In this document: positions 8,712 to 17,697 of the stretch, in pieces | Layout: every line of letters begins with the position of its first letter | Numbering within the stretch: position 1 is the stretch's first letter | DNA from: Streptomyces fradiae ATCC 10745 = DSM 40063 | GTDB taxonomy: Bacteria; Actinomycetota; Actinomycetes; Streptomycetales; Streptomycetaceae | Direction of reading: 5' to 3' | DNA: 64,000 bases | Assembly: GCF_008704425.1 (NCBI RefSeq) | Contig: NZ_CP023696.1 | Span: forward strand, 1,102,501-1,166,500 | Notes under the pieces: model-generated | What the model was told of the DNA's origin: nothing | Seen by the model: the letters and a program-made list of their open reading frames with translations, nothing else | Database searches by the model: none | Program-made: the position numbers and the translations under genes

Positions 8712-10367
8712 TCAGGCCACCGCGCGGGCCGCCGCCCGGCCGGCCGCGCGGCCCGAGAAGAGGCAGCCGCCGAGGAAGGTGCCCTCCAGTGCCCGGTAGC
8801 CGTGGACGCCGCCCCCGCCGAACCCGGCCGCCTCCCCCGCCGCGTACAGGCCCGGCAGCGGTTCGCCCTCCGCCGTGAGGACCCGTGACGACAGGTCGGT
8901 CGCCAGCCCGCCCAGCGACTTGCGGGTGAGGACGCGCAGCCGCACGGCGATGAGGGGACCCGCCTTCGGGTCGAGGAGCCGGTGCGGGGCGGCCGTGCGG
9001 ATGAGCCGGTCGCCGAGGTACCGGCGCGCGCCCCGGATGGCGGTGACCTGGAGGTCCTTGGTGAACGGGTTGGCGATCTCCCGGTCGCGGGCGACGATCT
9101 CGCGGCGCAGCGCGGCCTCGTCGACGAGCGGCTCGCCGGTGAGCGCGTTCATCCCGCGCACCAGGGCGGACAGGTCCCGCTCCACCACGAAGTCGGCGCC
9201 CTTCTCCATGAAGGCCCGCACGGGCGCGGGCACGTCGGTGCGGGCGCGGCCGATGACGTCCCGGACCGACCGGCCGGTGAGGTCCGGGTTCTGCTCGCTG
9301 CCGGAGAGCGCGAACTCCTTGCCGATGATCCGCTGGTCGAGGACGAACCACGTGTGGTCGTGCCCGGTCCGCATGATGTGCTCCAGCGTGCCGAGCGTGT
9401 CGAAGCCGGGGAAGAGGGGCACGGGCAGGCGCCGGCCGAGGGCGTCCAGCCACAGGGACGACGGGCCGGGCAGGATGCGGATGCCGTGGCGGGCCCAGAT
9501 CGGGTCCCAGTTCTCGATGCCCTCGGTGTAGTGCCACATGCGGTCGCGGTTGACGTGGTGGGCGCCGGCCGCCTCGGCGATGCCCAGCATCAGCCCGTCG
9601 ACGTGGGCGGGGACGCCGGACAGCATGTGCTCCGGGGGCGTGCCGAGCCGTTCGGGCCACTGGGCGCGGACCAGCTCGTGGTTGCCGCCGATCCCGCCGG
9701 AGGTGACGACGACGGCCTGGGCGCGGTACTCGAAGGCGCCGGTGACCTCGCGGCTGCTGGCCGTGCCGCGCGGGGCGCCGGACGGCTCCAGGACCTCGCC
9801 GCTCACGGTGTCGACGGCGCCGCCGGTGCGGCCGAGGCCGGTGACGCGGTGGCGGAACCTCGCTGATACGAGGCCGCGGGCGACGCCCTCACGGACGCGG
9901 CGCTCGAACGGCTCGACGAGGCCCGGCCCGGTACCCCAGGTGATGTGGAAGCGCGGGACGGAGTTGCCGTGCCCGGTGGCGCCGTAGCCGCCGCGCTCGG
10001 CCCAGCCGACGACGGGGAAGAAGCGCACGCCCAGCCGGTGCAGCCAGGCGCGCTTCTCGCCCGCGGCGAAGTCCACGTACGCCTCGGCCCAGCGGCGCGG
10101 CCAGTGGTCCTCGGGCCGGTCGAACCCGGCCGTGCCCAGCCAGTCCTGGAGGGCCAGGTCCCGGCTGTCGCGGACCCGCATGCGGCGCTGCTCGGGCGAG
10201 TCGACGAGGAACAGCCCGCCGAACGACCAGTGGGCCTGCCCGCCGATCGACTGCTCGGGCTCCTGGTCCAGGAGGATGACGCTGCGGCCCGCGGCGGCCA
10301 GTTCGGCGGTGGCGACGAGCCCGGCGAGGCCCGCGCCGATCACGATCACATCAGCGTCGTAGGCCAT
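8712..10367 (-). CDS. FAD-binding dehydrogenase (KstD-like)
   Basis: Flavoprotein of 551 residues. The N-terminal Rossmann motif DVIVIGAGLAGLVATAELAAA followed by LLDQE binds FAD. The C-terminal GLYAAGEAAGFGGGGVHGYR is the second FAD contact typical of the fumarate reductase/3-ketosteroid dehydrogenase superfamily. The central VVVTSGGIGGNHELVRAQWP and the HGNSVPRFHITWGTGPG region match the conserved actinobacterial group of putative FAD-binding dehydrogenases. Substrate unknown: no steroid genes are nearby, so a KstD function should not be assumed. It is a single gene, convergent with the ASCH gene. Confidence 0.85.
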   Translation of the reverse strand: MAYDADVIVIGAGLAGLVATAELAAAGRSVILLDQEPEQSIGGQAHWSFGGLFLVDSPEQRRMRVRDSRDLALQDWLGTAGFDRPEDHWPRRWAEAYVDFAAGEKRAWLHRLGVRFFPVVGWAERGGYGATGHGNSVPRFHITWGTGPGLVEPFERRVREGVARGLVSARFRHRVTGLGRTGGAVDTVSGEVLEPSGAPRGTASSREVTGAFEYRAQAVVVTSGGIGGNHELVRAQWPERLGTPPEHMLSGVPAHVDGLMLGIAEAAGAHHVNRDRMWHYTEGIENWDPIWARHGIRILPGPSSLWLDALGRRLPVPLFPGFDTLGTLEHIMRTGHDHTWFVLDQRIIGKEFALSGSEQNPDLTGRSVRDVIGRARTDVPAPVRAFMEKGADFVVERDLSALVRGMNALTGEPLVDEAALRREIVARDREIANPFTKDLQVTAIRGARRYLGDRLIRTAAPHRLLDPKAGPLIAVRLRVLTRKSLGGLATDLSSRVLTAEGEPLPGLYAAGEAAGFGGGGVHGYRALEGTFLGGCLFSGRAAGRAAARAVA

Positions 10368-10476
10368 CGGATTTCCGTCCTTCCGAGGGGATGATCCCAG
10401 TGCCCGAATCTTCCGTACGCGGCGGTAACCGCGTCAACCCTTAGAAGAGACCGGAGTGTGAAGGAGAGTGCGGATC

Positions 10477-11016
10477 GTGAACGCATCGCCCGCCGATGAG
10501 CTGCTCGACGTCGTGGACGAGCGCGACCGCGTGGTGGGGCGGCTGCCGCGCGGAGAGGTGTACGCGCGCGGGCTGCGCCACCGCTGCGTGTTCGTCCTCG
10601 TGCGCGACGCCGGGGACCGGATCTTCGTGCACCGCCGGACCGCGTCGAAGGCGGTGTTCCCCTCGCTGTACGACATGTTCGTCGGCGGGGTCGTCGGCGC
10701 GGGCGAGCCGTACGACGCGGCGGCGCTGCGGGAGGCGGAGGAGGAGCTGGGGGTGACCGGGCTGCCCCGGCCGGAGCCGGTGCTGTCGTTCCTGTACGAC
10801 GACGGGCCCGGCGGGCGCGGCTCGTGGTGGTCCCGGGTGTACGAGGTGCGCTGCGACCTGCCGGTGGAGCCGCAGGCGGAGGAGGTCGCCTGGCACGCCT
10901 TCCTGCCGGAGGCGGAGGTGGAGCGGCGCCTGGGCGCATGGCCGTGGGTGCCGGACGGGCTGGCCGCGTGGGAGCGGCTGCGCGCGGCGCGGGGGCGGGG
11001 GCCGGGCCGTGGCTGA
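10477..11016 (+). CDS. Nudix hydrolase
   Basis: Hydrolase for nucleoside diphosphate-linked substrates, 179 residues. The Nudix box is complete: G-VVGAG-E-PYDAAAL-REAEEELGV (GX5EX7REUXEEXGU). A GTG at 10468 would also be in frame, but AAGGAG at 10461-10466 lies ten bases from the GTG at 10477 and only one base from 10468, so 10477 is chosen. The N-terminal ELLDVVDERDRVVGRLPRGEV resembles the IPP isomerase-like Nudix group. The last codons overlap the next gene, suggesting an operon with two DUF202 membrane proteins. Confidence 0.9.
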   Translation: MNASPADELLDVVDERDRVVGRLPRGEVYARGLRHRCVFVLVRDAGDRIFVHRRTASKAVFPSLYDMFVGGVVGAGEPYDAAALREAEEELGVTGLPRPEPVLSFLYDDGPGGRGSWWSRVYEVRCDLPVEPQAEEVAWHAFLPEAEVERRLGAWPWVPDGLAAWERLRAARGRGPGRG

Positions 11017-11401
11017 CCTCGGGCGGAGCCTGCGGCTGTGGTTCTCGCCGCAGCGGGTGCGGGAGGAGGGCGAGACGCCGGACTACCGGTTCTCCCTGGC
11101 CAACGAGCGGACCTTCCTGGCCTGGCTGCGGACCGGGCTGGCGCTGGTGGGCGGCGGGTTCGCCGTGGACCAGTTCCTGCCGGACCTGCGGTGGGGGGTG
11201 CGGGTCGGGATGGCGCTCGTCCTGCTGGCCGCGGGGGCGCTGTGCGCGCTGCGGGCGGTCAACCACTGGGTGCGGTGCGAGCGGGCGATGCGGCTCGGCG
11301 AGGACCTGCCGGTGAGCCGGTTCCCCGCGGTGCTGGGCCTGGCGGTGGGGGTGGTGGCGGCGGCGATGGTGCTGGTGGTGCTGTTCGGGTGGACGGGGTG
11401 A
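11009..11401 (+). CDS. DUF202 (YidH family) membrane protein
   Basis: Small integral membrane protein of 130 residues with three hydrophobic segments. The DUF202 signature LANERTFLAWLRTGLALVGGG lies at about residues 30-50. The GTG start lies inside the end of the Nudix gene, and its stop overlaps the start of a second DUF202 gene (GTGA). Function is unknown for the family; paired DUF202 genes are common in actinobacteria. Confidence 0.88.
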   Translation: MADLGRSLRLWFSPQRVREEGETPDYRFSLANERTFLAWLRTGLALVGGGFAVDQFLPDLRWGVRVGMALVLLAAGALCALRAVNHWVRCERAMRLGEDLPVSRFPAVLGLAVGVVAAAMVLVVLFGWTG

Positions 11402-11862
11402 GGCCCGGGGGGCGGGGGGCCGGTCGCGACCCGGGAGGCGGTTGCGAAGGCGGGCCTGGTCGCGGCCCCGGAGGCGATCCCGGGCGCCGATCAGGAGGCG
11501 GTCCCGGGCGTGCACCCGGGCGCGAAGCCGAGCGCGATCCCGGGCGCGCTGGGCGCGAGCGCGATCCCGGGCTGCAGCCGGAGCGGACCCGGCTGGCGTG
11601 GCGACGTACGACGCTGTCGTGCACCGTCGCCGCCGTGCTGGCCGCACGGCAGGCGGTGCACGGCGGCGACGCCGAGACGGCCGGGGTGCTGGGCGCGGGC
11701 CTCTCGCTGCTCGTGTGGGTGGCGTTCCTGGTGGTGGCGCAGCGGCGGATCGCCGCGCTGGGACGGCGGGCGCGGCCGGACCCGCTGGCGGCGCGGGCCG
11801 CGCTGGCGGCGGCCCTGTGCACGGTGGCGCTGGCGGGTTTCGGGGTGGCGGTGGTGTGGTGA
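11398..11862 (+). CDS. Second DUF202 protein with disordered N-terminus
   Basis: About 154 residues. The C-terminal 95 residues are a recognisable DUF202 domain (QPERTRLAWRRTTLSCTVAA and two more hydrophobic segments). It is preceded by about 55 residues of Gly/Arg/Pro repeats, encoded by a GATCCCGGGCGC-like minisatellite near 11440-11580. The GTG at 11398 overlaps the previous stop (GTGA) and is the natural coupled start. An internal start near the domain is possible, in which case the repeat would be a leader. It probably forms a complex or paralogous pair with its neighbour. Confidence 0.75.
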   Translation: MRPGGRGAGRDPGGGCEGGPGRGPGGDPGRRSGGGPGRAPGREAERDPGRAGRERDPGLQPERTRLAWRRTTLSCTVAAVLAARQAVHGGDAETAGVLGAGLSLLVWVAFLVVAQRRIAALGRRARPDPLAARAALAAALCTVALAGFGVAVVW

Positions 11863-11937
11863 AACGACGTCGCACGTAAGGGCGGGTTCATGCACCATCT
11901 CGGAGACACCTTCATCGAGCCGGGAGAACGGAGACGG

Positions 11938-12825
11938 ATGATGGACCAGAGCGAAGCCCTTCAGCTCGCGGTGGCGTTTCTCGCGCGCAGCCAGCGCGAT
12001 GACGAACCGCCTCTCGCCATCGACACCGCAGGGGTTCGCGAGAGCAACGGTCTCCTGATCGTGCCCTACAACTCCGTTCGGTATCTCGCCTCGCGCGATG
12101 TGGGACAGCAGCTCTTGGACTGCTGGCCCATCCTCGTCGACCTTGAGCGCGGAGAAGCGCGGTTCGGGACCCTGGACGAGCGGCACCTCTGGACGAGGCC
12201 GACACCTGGCCAAGCCGCGCAGGTCCCCTGGCCACAGTCACCGGCGGTGGGACGAGGGCCGGTCCCCGCCGGCCGCAGGGCGGGGCGGGGCGGTCAGTCC
12301 TCGTCGAGGGTGACGACGACCTTGCCGCCCAGGCCCCCGGCCATCGCCGCGCGCTGCGCGTCGGCCGCCCGCTCCAGCGGGAAGGTGCGCGCCACCCGCA
12401 CCTTCAGCACCCCGCCCTCGGCCAGGTCCGCGAGGGCCGTCAGGTCGTCGGCGTCCGGGCGCACCCAGAAGTACAGGCCGCCCAGGTTCACCACCTCGCC
12501 GTCCGCGATGGAGGCGAGGCGGCCCTCGGGGGTGAGCACCTGCGGCGAGCTCCGAAGCGGCTCGCCGCCCACGGTGTCCAGCACGGCGTCCACGCCGTCG
12601 GGCGCCAGCTCGCGCACCCGGCGGGCGAACCCCGCGCCGTACGCGACCGGTTCGCCGCCCAGCTCCCGCACCCGCTCCGCGCCGGACTCGCGGACCCCGC
12701 CCAGCACCCGGGCGCCCATGTGCCGGGCCAGCTGCACGGCGAGCGAGCCGACCGCGCCGGCCGCCGCGTGGACCAGCACGGTCTCGCCCTTCCGCACGCG
12801 CAGCGCCCGGTGGAGGGCCTGGTAG
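11938..12825 (+). CDS. Imm35/YrhB-like protein, C-terminal frame unreliable
   Basis: The first about 95 residues (MMDQSEALQLAVAFLARSQR, then LLIVPYNSVRYL, CWPILVDLERGEARFGTLDE) resemble the YrhB/Imm35 fold, found in immunity proteins against polymorphic toxins and in orphan copies. Similarity stops near base 12215. Beyond that the open frame continues 600 bases, antisense to the quinone oxidoreductase, into low-complexity sequence, so the true stop has probably been lost by frameshift. ATG 11938 or 11941 follows a purine-rich GGAGAACGGAGACGG. Base composition is less GC-rich than the neighbours. No toxin gene is adjacent. Confidence 0.55.
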   Translation: MMDQSEALQLAVAFLARSQRDDEPPLAIDTAGVRESNGLLIVPYNSVRYLASRDVGQQLLDCWPILVDLERGEARFGTLDERHLWTRPTPGQAAQVPWPQSPAVGRGPVPAGRRAGRGGQSSSRVTTTLPPRPPAIAARCASAARSSGKVRATRTFSTPPSARSARAVRSSASGRTQKYRPPRFTTSPSAMEARRPSGVSTCGELRSGSPPTVSSTASTPSGASSRTRRANPAPYATGSPPSSRTRSAPDSRTPPSTRAPMCRASCTASEPTAPAAAWTSTVSPFRTRSARWRAW

Positions 12826-13226
12826 GCGGTGAGGCCCGCCAGGGGCAGCGCGGCGGCCTCGGCGAAGTCCATGGTGCGGGGCTTGCGGGCGAGGGTGCGC
12901 ACGGGCGCGGCAACGTACTCGGCGAAGGTGCCGTGGCACAGCGCGTCCTCCCGCACGTACCCCATCACCTCGTCCCCGACGGCGTACTCGGGCACGGAGA
13001 CACCGGGCTGCACGACCACGCCGGAGACGTCCCAGCCGGGGACGACCGGGAAGAAGGCGTCCAGGATCGTGTCGAGATAGCCGGCCTGGCACTTCCAGTC
13101 GACCGGGTTGACGGCCGCCGCCCGCACCTTCACCAGGACCTTGTCGGGCCCCACCTTGGGGTCGGGCCGGTCGCCGTACTCCAGGACCTCGGGTCCGCCG
13201 TAGCGGCGGTAGCTGATCGCCTTCAT
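12294..13226 (-). CDS. Zinc-binding-type quinone oxidoreductase (MDR family)
   Basis: NADPH-dependent quinone or enone reductase of 310 residues. GroES-like domain at the N-terminus (MKAISYRRYGGPEVLEYGDR, VKVRAAAVNPVDWK, FFPVVPGWDVSGVV) and Rossmann domain with VLVHAAAGAVGSLAVQLARH. The structural zinc cysteines are absent, as in zeta-crystallin-like members. Longer upstream in-frame starts exist, but the ATG at 13226 gives the conserved beginning. Transcribed alone, divergent from the His-rich small protein. Confidence 0.88.
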   Translation of the reverse strand: MKAISYRRYGGPEVLEYGDRPDPKVGPDKVLVKVRAAAVNPVDWKCQAGYLDTILDAFFPVVPGWDVSGVVVQPGVSVPEYAVGDEVMGYVREDALCHGTFAEYVAAPVRTLARKPRTMDFAEAAALPLAGLTAYQALHRALRVRKGETVLVHAAAGAVGSLAVQLARHMGARVLGGVRESGAERVRELGGEPVAYGAGFARRVRELAPDGVDAVLDTVGGEPLRSSPQVLTPEGRLASIADGEVVNLGGLYFWVRPDADDLTALADLAEGGVLKVRVARTFPLERAADAQRAAMAGGLGGKVVVTLDED

Positions 13227-13309
13227 GGAACGAGCCTGCCCCCAAGGGATCAATCGGGCAATCAGGGCTAACCTGGGAGTGTCAGCATCCTCCACACAGA
13301 GGCTCAGCC

Positions 13310-13606
13310 ATGACGGCCCCGCATCAGGAACACCCCGCGCACCAGCACACCCACGGCCCGGCCTGCGGCCACCGCTCGGTGGTCCACGGCGACCACGTCG
13401 ACTACGTCCACGACGGGCACCTGCACCGCGAGCACTCCGGCCACTGGGACGAGTGCGAGCCCGGCGAGCACATCGCCCACAGCGGCCACGCCCACGAGCA
13501 CGGCGAAGGCTGCGGCCACCCGGCGGTCGCGCACGGGGACCACGTCGACTACGTCCACGAGGGACACCGCCACGCCGCCCACGACGGCCACTGGGACGAC
13601 CACTGA
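13310..13606 (+). CDS. Small His-rich probable metal-binding protein
   Basis: 98 residues, about one quarter histidine, no membrane segment and no signal peptide. It contains two copies of a CGH-x-(S/A)V-x-HGDHVDYVH-(D/E)GH motif followed by H-x-GHWD, one before and one after a CEPGEH linker. The pattern strongly suggests zinc, nickel or cobalt binding, perhaps buffering or delivery. Similar small proteins occur in Streptomyces but I know no established function. No metal transporter is adjacent. Confidence 0.78.
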   Translation: MTAPHQEHPAHQHTHGPACGHRSVVHGDHVDYVHDGHLHREHSGHWDECEPGEHIAHSGHAHEHGEGCGHPAVAHGDHVDYVHEGHRHAAHDGHWDDH

Positions 13607-13720
13607 CGGTGGGGATCGGCGGTCGCACCGCCCGAGGCCCCACGACCCCCCTCTGTCCCCCGCGTCACCCGACTGGCAGGCTCTGTCCGTCCAGTTCGGT
13701 TATGACTCGGGGGGACCGCG

Positions 13721-14632
13721 GTGCCCGCACACGACCCGTACACCGTCCAGCTCGCGCCTGACGTGCACGCCTACGTCCAGCCGGACGGGGGGTGGTGCCT
13801 CAACAACGCCGGCTGGGTCGGCGGCGCCGACGGCAGCGTCCTGATCGACACGACCGCCACCGAGCGCCGGGCGGTGGCCCTGCGCGACGCGCTGCTGGCG
13901 CACGGCGCCGCCCCGCCGTCCCTGGTGGTCAACACCCACCACCACGGGGACCACACGTACGGCAACCACGTCTTCCTCCCGGAGGCGACCGTGGTCGGGC
14001 ACGAGGCGTGCCGCTCCGAGGTGCTGGCGGCGGGGCGGCAGCTCCATCTGATATGGCCGCAGACCGACTTCGGCGACGTCCGCGTGACGCCGCCGTCGGT
14101 GACGTACTCCGACCGGATGACCCTGTACGCGGGCGGGACCGAGGTGCGGCTGATCCATCCGGGCGTGGCGCACACGACGGGCGACACCATCGTGCACCTC
14201 CCGGAGCGGGGCGTGGTCTTCACCGGCGACCTGGTCTTCCACGGCGGGACGCCGTTCCTCGCGACGGGCTCGCTGCGCGGGTCGCTGCGGGCGCTGGACC
14301 TGCTGCGCTCGCTGGACGCCGAGACGGTGGTGCCGGGCCACGGGCCGCTGGCCGACCCGTCCGCGTACGACGCGACGGAGGCGTACCTGCGGTTCGTCGC
14401 CGAGCTGGCGGAGGACGGCCACGCCAGGGGGCTGACGCCGCTGGAGGTGGCGCGGGGCGCGGACCTGGGGGTCTTCGGGGAGCTGCGCGAGCCGGAGCGG
14501 CTGGTGGCCAACGTGCACCGGGCGTACGCCGAGCTGGAGGGACGGCCGGAGGGGGCGCCGCTGGACGTGGCGGCGGTGTTCGGCGACATGGCGGCGATGA
14601 ACGGCGGGCGCGCGGTGGCCTGCCACGCCTGA
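13721..14632 (+). CDS. Metallo-beta-lactamase fold hydrolase
   Basis: 303 residues with the MBL signature HHHGDHTYG near residue 70 (HxHxDH zinc ligands), a third ligand His in HPGVAHTTGD, the bridging Asp in VFTGDLVFHGG and the final His in VVPGHGPL. Resembles cyclase/quinoprotein-type MBL hydrolases; substrate unknown. The GTG start at 13721 follows GGGGGA. A hairpin just after the stop ends the unit. Confidence 0.88.
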   Translation: MPAHDPYTVQLAPDVHAYVQPDGGWCLNNAGWVGGADGSVLIDTTATERRAVALRDALLAHGAAPPSLVVNTHHHGDHTYGNHVFLPEATVVGHEACRSEVLAAGRQLHLIWPQTDFGDVRVTPPSVTYSDRMTLYAGGTEVRLIHPGVAHTTGDTIVHLPERGVVFTGDLVFHGGTPFLATGSLRGSLRALDLLRSLDAETVVPGHGPLADPSAYDATEAYLRFVAELAEDGHARGLTPLEVARGADLGVFGELREPERLVANVHRAYAELEGRPEGAPLDVAAVFGDMAAMNGGRAVACHA

Positions 14633-14647
14633 GGCCGCTTCGCGGCC
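14633..14647 (+). terminator. Short hairpin after MBL gene
   Basis: GGCCGC-TTC-GCGGCC directly after the stop codon; perfect six-base arms with a tight TTC loop. Confidence 0.6.
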
Positions 14648-14859
14648 CACGGTGGGGCGGCGGGCGGGCGGTGGGTGCGGTGCGGGGCCGCGGGGGTGTG
14701 AGGGCCCGGCGACGCGGGCGCGGTGGCGGTGAGAGCCCGGCGACGTCGCCGGGGTGGGTGAGGGCCCCGGCGCGCGGGCCGCGCGCGGGCCCAGCCGGGG
14801 CGGGCGCGGGTCCCGACCGGGACGGGGGACGGGGGTGGTTCCCAGCCAGGCCACGCGGG

Positions 14860-15023
14860 CCCCGCCGGGACGGGCGCGGGCCCCGCCGGGACGGGCGCGG
14901 GCCCCGCCGGGACGGGCGCGGGCCCCGCCGGGACGGGCGCGGGCCCCGCCGGGACGGGCGCGGGCCCCGCCGGGACGGGCGCGGGCCCCGCCGGGACGGG
15001 CGCGGGCCCCGCCGGGACGGGCG
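14860..15023. repeat. 21-bp minisatellite x8
   Basis: Eight near-identical head-to-tail copies of a 21-bp unit (CCCCGCCGGGACGGGCGCGG plus G), the last one truncated, in the 592-bp gap between the MBL hydrolase and the APH kinase operon. The unit is a multiple of three and so opens several frames; none looks like a real protein. The rest of the gap (14650-14850, 15025-15160) holds diverged GTGAGGGCCCGGCGAC-type repeats and no gene. Confidence 0.9.
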
Positions 15024-15165
15024 GTCGCCCGGCCCCGGCGGCAGCGCGGCACCCACGGCCGCGCGGCCACCGGCTGCCGTGCGGCGGCGGGCGGGCGGGC
15101 GGACGGGGGCGGTGCCGGGACCTGCCGTCGGCGGCGGGCGCGGCGGGCTCGGGGGTGGACGACAT

Positions 15166-15179
15166 ACCGACCAGTCGGT
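15166..15179. promoter_or_regulatory. TetR operator upstream of APH/ACAD operon
   Basis: ACCGACCAGTCGGT, six-base inverted arms around CA, about 45 bp before the kinase start. A related site upstream of the SDR/TetR side (19275-19293) matches its reverse complement at 16 of 19 bases, so both are probably bound by the local TetR. Confidence 0.6.
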
Positions 15180-15224
15180 CATGATGCCGGGAGTCCCGTC
15201 CCCGCCCTTCGGAAGGTGCGCCCC

Positions 15225-16247
15225 ATGAGCTCTGCCCCGCCGCCAGGCCTCGACCCCGAGCGGTTGCGCGCGCTGCTGGACCGGGAGCTGCCCGCGGGGG
15301 TGGCCGGGCCGCTCGACGCCCGGCTGATCGAGGGCGGGCGCTCCAATCTGACGTACGCCGTCACCGACGGCGTCCACCGGTGGGTCGTCCGCCGCCCGCC
15401 GCTGGGCCACGTCCTGGCCACCGCGCACGACATGCGGCGCGAGCACCGCGTGCTCAGCGCCCTGCACCCGACGGCCGTGCCGGTGCCCCGGCCGGTGCTG
15501 CTGTGCGAGGACGAGTCCGTGCTCGGCGCGCCCTTCTACGTGATGGACTTCGTGCCCGGCACCCCCTACCGCAGCGCCGCGCAGCTCGCCCCGCTGGGCG
15601 CCGAGCGGACCCGCGCGGCCGTGCTCGGGCTGGTCGACACCCTGGTCGAACTGCACGCGGTGGACCCGGAGTCGGTGGGCCTCGGGGACTTCGGGCGGCC
15701 CGACGGCTTCCTGGAGCGGCAGCTGCGCCGCTGGGGCAAGCAGCTCGCCGCGTCGCGCGGCCGGGAGCTGGCCGGGATCGACGAGCTGCACGCGGCGCTC
15801 GGCCGGGAGCTGCCCGTCTCGCCCGCGCCGGCGGTCGTCCACGGCGACTACCGCCTCGACAACGTCCTGATCGGCGACGGCGACCGGATCACCGCCGTCC
15901 TCGACTGGGAGATGTCCACCCTCGGCGACCCGCTCACCGACCTCGGGCTGCTCGTCATGTACAGCACGCCGCTGGACGTGCCGGGGTCCGTGGTCGCCAC
16001 CACCGCGACGGCCGAGGGGCACCCCCCGGCGGCCGAGCTGGTGGAACGGTACGCGGCCCGGTCCGGGCGGGACGTGGAGCGGCTGCCGTGGTACACGGCG
16101 TTCGCCTGGTTCAAGCTCGCCGTGATCCTGGAGGGCATCCACCACCGGTACACGCTCGGCCAGACCGTCGGGGCGGGCTTCGACCGGATCGGCGAGCTGG
16201 TGCCCCTCTTCATCGAGCACGGCCTCACCACCCTGCGGGAGGGCTGA
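15225..16247 (+). CDS. APH-fold phosphotransferase (ACAD10/11, LvaA-like kinase)
   Basis: 340-residue aminoglycoside-phosphotransferase-fold kinase. Visible are the N-terminal GGRSNLTYAV (nucleotide loop), the VVRRPP lysine-region, the catalytic loop VVHGDYRLDNVLI (HxDxxxxN) and the metal-binding LDWEMSTLGDPLTDLG. This subgroup works with an acyl-CoA dehydrogenase: in animals the two are fused (ACAD10/11), and in Pseudomonas LvaA they are separate; the kinase phosphorylates 4-hydroxyacyl-CoA so that phosphate can be eliminated. Here the dehydrogenase starts three bases after the stop. Start chosen at ATG 15225 after GGAAGG. It is not expected to be an antibiotic resistance gene. Confidence 0.87.
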   Translation: MSSAPPPGLDPERLRALLDRELPAGVAGPLDARLIEGGRSNLTYAVTDGVHRWVVRRPPLGHVLATAHDMRREHRVLSALHPTAVPVPRPVLLCEDESVLGAPFYVMDFVPGTPYRSAAQLAPLGAERTRAAVLGLVDTLVELHAVDPESVGLGDFGRPDGFLERQLRRWGKQLAASRGRELAGIDELHAALGRELPVSPAPAVVHGDYRLDNVLIGDGDRITAVLDWEMSTLGDPLTDLGLLVMYSTPLDVPGSVVATTATAEGHPPAAELVERYAARSGRDVERLPWYTAFAWFKLAVILEGIHHRYTLGQTVGAGFDRIGELVPLFIEHGLTTLREG

Positions 16248-16250
16248 CCC

Positions 16251-17465
<1,215 letters not shown>

Positions 17466-17474
17466 GCGGTGACA

Positions 17475-17521
17475 CCGGGGGCGTACGGCCGTCCGGGGCC
17501 CCCGGGGCCGTACGCCCCCGG
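17475..17521 (+). terminator. Strong terminator after ACAD
   Basis: Perfect sixteen-base arms CCGGGGGCGTACGGCC and GGCCGTACGCCCCCGG, fifteen-base loop. One of the two strongest dyads in the window. Confidence 0.85.
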
Positions 17522-17568
17522 GGTGCGCGGTCCGGAGGCCGTGCGTCCGAACGGCGCGCGGGACTCCC

Positions 17569-17661
17569 GAGCCGTACGCCCGGGTGGTGCGGGGTGCCCG
17601 AGCCGTACGCCCGGGTGGTGCGGGGTGCCCGAGCCGTACGCCCGGGTGGTGCCGGGTGCCG
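17569..17661. repeat. 31-bp tandem repeat x3
   Basis: Three head-to-tail 31-bp units beginning GAGCCGTACGCCCGGGTGGT. They lie between the convergent ACAD and TetR genes. The GTACG-containing segments resemble the terminator arm upstream, so the array may come from duplication of terminator sequence. Confidence 0.85.
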
Positions 17662-17697
17662 GGGCCGCGCCCCGCAGGGGCCCCCGGGGCGGGCGGG

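Noticed and set aside
8712..10367. 3-ketosteroid delta1-dehydrogenase
   Set aside because: Shares the flavin fold but no steroid genes are nearby and the catalytic pattern was not convincing, so only the general class is called.
14754..15224. N-terminal extension of the APH kinase through the 21-bp repeats
   Set aside because: The repeat-coded part has no family similarity; the ATG at 15225 has a good ribosome binding site and conserved start.
15225..16247. Aminoglycoside resistance gene
   Set aside because: The APH fold is present, but the ACAD next door and motif details place it with ACAD10/11-type kinases.
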